Below are positions 6,446 through 7,659 of a stretch of DNA of 7,659 nucleotides, piece by piece; the first letter of the stretch is position 1, and each line of letters opens with the position of its first letter. Position numbers and translations under genes: made by a program. This DNA is from Deltaproteobacteria bacterium. GTDB taxonomy: Bacteria > Bdellovibrionota_C > UBA2361 > SZUA-149 > JADYYL01. The DNA lies in contig JADYYL010000135.1 in NCBI GenBank assembly GCA_020853655.1, forward strand, positions 1 to 7,659, given 5' to 3'. A model generated the notes under the pieces. The model did not search any database and was not told the origin of the DNA. It worked only from the letters and a program-made list of their open reading frames with translations.

Positions 6446-6586
6446 GTGAAGCGAATCGCCAAGAGCGCCGCACCTGCGATCGTCATGATTGGAGCGACAG
6501 AAGCTCTTTTCTCTTCTCATGGCAGATGGTCCCGGACGGGGACTTCATCGGCGGTTCCGCAGAATGTGTCATTCGATATGCGGTGA
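6446..6586 (+). CDS. Possible small protein (46 aa), unsupported by homology
   Basis: The only plus-strand frame I consider worth listing. GTG at 6446 is preceded by AAGGAG at 6435-6440 with 5 bases between, an excellent ribosome site, and opens MKRIAKSAAPAIVMIGATEA, a basic head with a short hydrophobic stretch. After residue 24 the composition becomes ordinary (HGRWSRTGTSS). It would run convergent to mrp, ending 50 bases from its stop. I recognise no family; a chance ORF with a lucky Shine-Dalgarno is at least as likely. Confidence 0.2.
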   Translation: MKRIAKSAAPAIVMIGATEALFSSHGRWSRTGTSSAVPQNVSFDMR

Positions 6587-6618
6587 CCGCAAGATCGCGC
6601 ACTCTGAAACGTCGTTCG

Positions 6619-6637
6619 GAAGAGGGCCTACCCCTTC
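6619..6637 (-). terminator. Hairpin overlapping the mrp stop codon
   Basis: GAAG (6619-6622) pairs with CTTC (6634-6637) and GGG (6624-6626) with CCC (6631-6633), with a bulged A at 6623 and a CCTA loop. It begins at the last base of the TAG stop of mrp (6637-6639). No T run follows on either strand, so termination would be inefficient or Rho-assisted. Confidence 0.35.
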
Positions 6638-7431
6638 TAGTTTACGACATTCAGCTTCGGCGCACTTCCGACGGCCTCCACCTCGCTCCACACCCGCTGG
6701 GCGAGCTCCTGGTAGTACCGGTGTGAAGGGAGCGAGGCGTCCGCCGCAACGGGCTTTCCTCGATCGCCGCCCTCTCGAATGGCCGTGTCGATCGGAATCG
6801 ACGCGAGGAGCGGCACTCCATACTGTTGCGCGAGCTGCTCTCCGCCGCCTGCGCCAAAAATATCAAACTTCTCTCCCGAAGGCGTGACGAAGCCCGCCAT
6901 GTTCTCGACGATACCGAGCACTGGAACATTGACGCGTCGGAACATGTTGAGCGCTCGCCGAACATCGGCGAGCGACACCTCTTGAGGGGTTGTCACGAGC
7001 ACGGCGCCGGTCAGCGGGACGAGTTGAGAAAGGGAGAGTTGCGCATCTCCGGTACCGGGGGGCATGTCCACCACCGCGATATCGACGTCGCCCCAGCTCA
7101 CATCGGTCAGAAGTTGTTGTATCCCCTTGCCGAACATCGGCCCGCGCCAGATGACAGGGTCGTCCGGGTTCTTAAGGAAAAAAGCGATGGAGATATATTT
7201 CACGCCCCACTTCAGCGGGGGGATGAACTTCTCTTCATGATCGACTCGCACTTCGCCACCCCCCATCAGGGTGGGAACACTTGGACCATAGAAATCGATA
7301 TCGATGAGTGCGACCTTCTTCTGTCCACTCGCGGAATCTGCGGAGTTTGCAAGTGCGACAGCGAGATTAACTGCGACAGTCGACTTGCCGACGCCTCCCT
7401 TCCCGCTCGCCACAGCAACGATCTTCTTCAT
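6637..7431 (-). CDS. mrp: Mrp/ApbC-family P-loop ATPase (Fe-S cluster carrier type) lacking the CxxC motif
   Basis: A 264-residue Mrp/NBP35-family ATPase (PF10609). Family members bind ATP and carry [4Fe-4S] clusters to apoproteins in the cytosol. The deviant Walker A motif SGKGGVGKST is at 9-18, DIDFYGPS at 44-51, VIWRGPM at 93-99, MPPGTGD at 123-129 and ENMAGF at 176-181. The family position that usually carries a CxxC cluster ligand after ENM reads VTPSGEKFDIFG (182-193), with no cysteine; indeed there is no cysteine anywhere in the protein. The N-terminal DUF59/MIP18-like domain of longer Mrp proteins is also absent, so it is the short form. The ATG at 7431 has GGAGGG 4 bases upstream, a strong site. 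Some characterised lineages have Cys-less Mrp proteins, so this may be a recognised subtype rather than a defect, but cluster carriage by the usual ligands cannot be assumed. Confidence 0.92.
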   Translation of the reverse strand: MKKIVAVASGKGGVGKSTVAVNLAVALANSADSASGQKKVALIDIDFYGPSVPTLMGGGEVRVDHEEKFIPPLKWGVKYISIAFFLKNPDDPVIWRGPMFGKGIQQLLTDVSWGDVDIAVVDMPPGTGDAQLSLSQLVPLTGAVLVTTPQEVSLADVRRALNMFRRVNVPVLGIVENMAGFVTPSGEKFDIFGAGGGEQLAQQYGVPLLASIPIDTAIREGGDRGKPVAADASLPSHRYYQELAQRVWSEVEAVGSAPKLNVVN

Positions 7432-7583
7432 TGATCCCTCCGTTTCTCAGCCAGCTTGCTCGAAATCTGGTGTCGAGGAGCTAGCAGCAAACCACAGAAT
7501 TGACAATCGACGCTGCCCCGGGCCTCTCCACTCGCGGAGTACTAACAAACGGTAGCAGGAACTCGGATCGGGCCGAGGGAAAT
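7432..7583 (-). promoter_or_regulatory. Upstream region of mrp, probable promoter area
   Basis: The 152 bases between the upstream terminator and the mrp ATG should contain the mrp promoter, since the terminator isolates it from the preceding gene. A TTGTCA (minus, 7506-7501) resembles a -35 box, but the hexamer 17 bases on (TAGCTC, 7483-7478) is a poor -10. The ribosome site GGAGGG lies at 7436-7441. The exact promoter is not resolved. Confidence 0.35.
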
Positions 7584-7620
7584 GAAAAACGCCGACTCCG
7601 GTTGCCCGGATGTCGGCGTT
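7584..7620 (-). terminator. Strong intrinsic terminator of the gene upstream of the window
   Basis: AACGCCGAC (7588-7596) pairs with GTCGGCGTT (7612-7620), and TCCGG (7597-7601) with CCGGA (7606-7610), around loop TTGC with one bulged T at 7611. This is a 14-bp GC-rich stem. On the minus strand the stem runs into TTTTT then CATTT, the classic layout. It is oriented for a minus-strand gene ending near 7641. Confidence 0.85.
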
Positions 7621-7640
7621 GAAGAACTGTTGTCGACCGT

Positions 7641-7659
7641 CTAGCAAACAGGGCGATGA
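7641..7659 (-). CDS. Likely last codons of an upstream minus-strand gene (partial)
   Basis: One minus-strand frame reads His-Arg-Pro-Val-Cys then TAG (7643-7641), 20 bases before the strong terminator. The other two frames run through the terminator without a stop, so this is the only plausible end for the terminated gene. Nothing can be said of its product. Confidence 0.35.

Larger units (their letters stand above)
5934..6636. other. About 700 bases without a convincing gene
   Basis: This lies between the mrp stop and the transglycosylase start. Short open frames exist on both strands (for example 6221-6520 on minus, 99 codons). None shows a recognisable domain, signal peptide with matching ribosome site, or conserved motif. 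It contains small inverted repeats: 6006-6018 followed by T5 on minus, TCTTAG/CTAAGA at 6156-6161 and 6168-6173, and a hairpin after mrp at 6619-6637. A promoter for the transglycosylase-pgsA pair is expected in its low-coordinate part; TAGATA-like sequence lies near 5978-5983 on minus but has no good -35. It may hold a decayed gene, an untranslated RNA or only control sequence. Confidence 0.55.

Noticed and set aside
6221..6520. 99-codon minus-strand frame in the 700-base gap
   Set aside because: There is no ribosome site before its ATG and no known motif; two other frames over the same DNA are similarly open, as expected by chance. A decayed gene cannot be excluded.
6826..7434. 202-codon plus-strand frame opposite mrp
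   Set aside because: It is fully antisense to a conserved ATPase with all motifs intact, so it is a shadow frame.
7447..7647. 66-codon minus-strand frame upstream of mrp
   Set aside because: It begins at a TTG and runs straight through a strong intrinsic terminator, with no recognisable motif.

Overview
The window is a compact stretch of a bacterial chromosome in which every gene I can support lies on the minus strand, so transcription runs from high to low coordinates. The mix suggests a Gram-negative bacterium of the broad deltaproteobacterial type (Myxococcota, Bdellovibrionota, Binatota or relatives). The clues are a Tad pilus minor-pilin cluster, a secreted protein with a MopE-like CDxxDxDCD motif behind a long threonine tract, a DUF4124-like lytic transglycosylase, and moderately GC-rich DNA. 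The lineage call is inference and weak. No tRNA, rRNA, CRISPR array, insertion sequence or phage gene was seen.

Layout in order of transcription. (1) 7659-7584: apparent last codons of an upstream gene and a strong intrinsic terminator. (2) 7431-6637: an Mrp/ApbC-type P-loop ATPase with no cysteines, followed by a small hairpin. (3) 6636-5934: about 700 bases with no convincing gene, probably the control region of the next pair. (4) 5933-4598: a secreted SLT-family lytic transglycosylase and pgsA (phosphatidylglycerolphosphate synthase). They appear to overlap and are probably one transcript for envelope housekeeping. (5) 4597-4293: a 305-base leader with an imperfect direct repeat and a hairpin. 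(6) 4292-1678: two unfamiliar exported proteins joined by an ATGA stop/start overlap. The first has a signal peptide, a long beta-rich ectodomain and a C-terminal membrane anchor. The second is a cysteine-rich secreted protein split by a 64-residue threonine-rich tract and ending in a MopE-like motif. (7) 1677-1348: a 330-base gap with a hairpin and a 7-base motif repeated three times at an exact 20-base period. (8) 1347-1: two TadE-like minor pilins and the first 81 residues of a TadG-like protein, cut by the window edge.

The most interesting part is regions 6-8. A translationally coupled pair, a membrane-anchored protein and a threonine-tract secreted protein, lies directly upstream of the TadE/TadE/TadG block and on the same strand. 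I infer, without proof, that these could be an accessory adhesin or surface module working with the Tad pilus. The trinucleotide repeat encoding the threonine tract could change length without breaking the reading frame.
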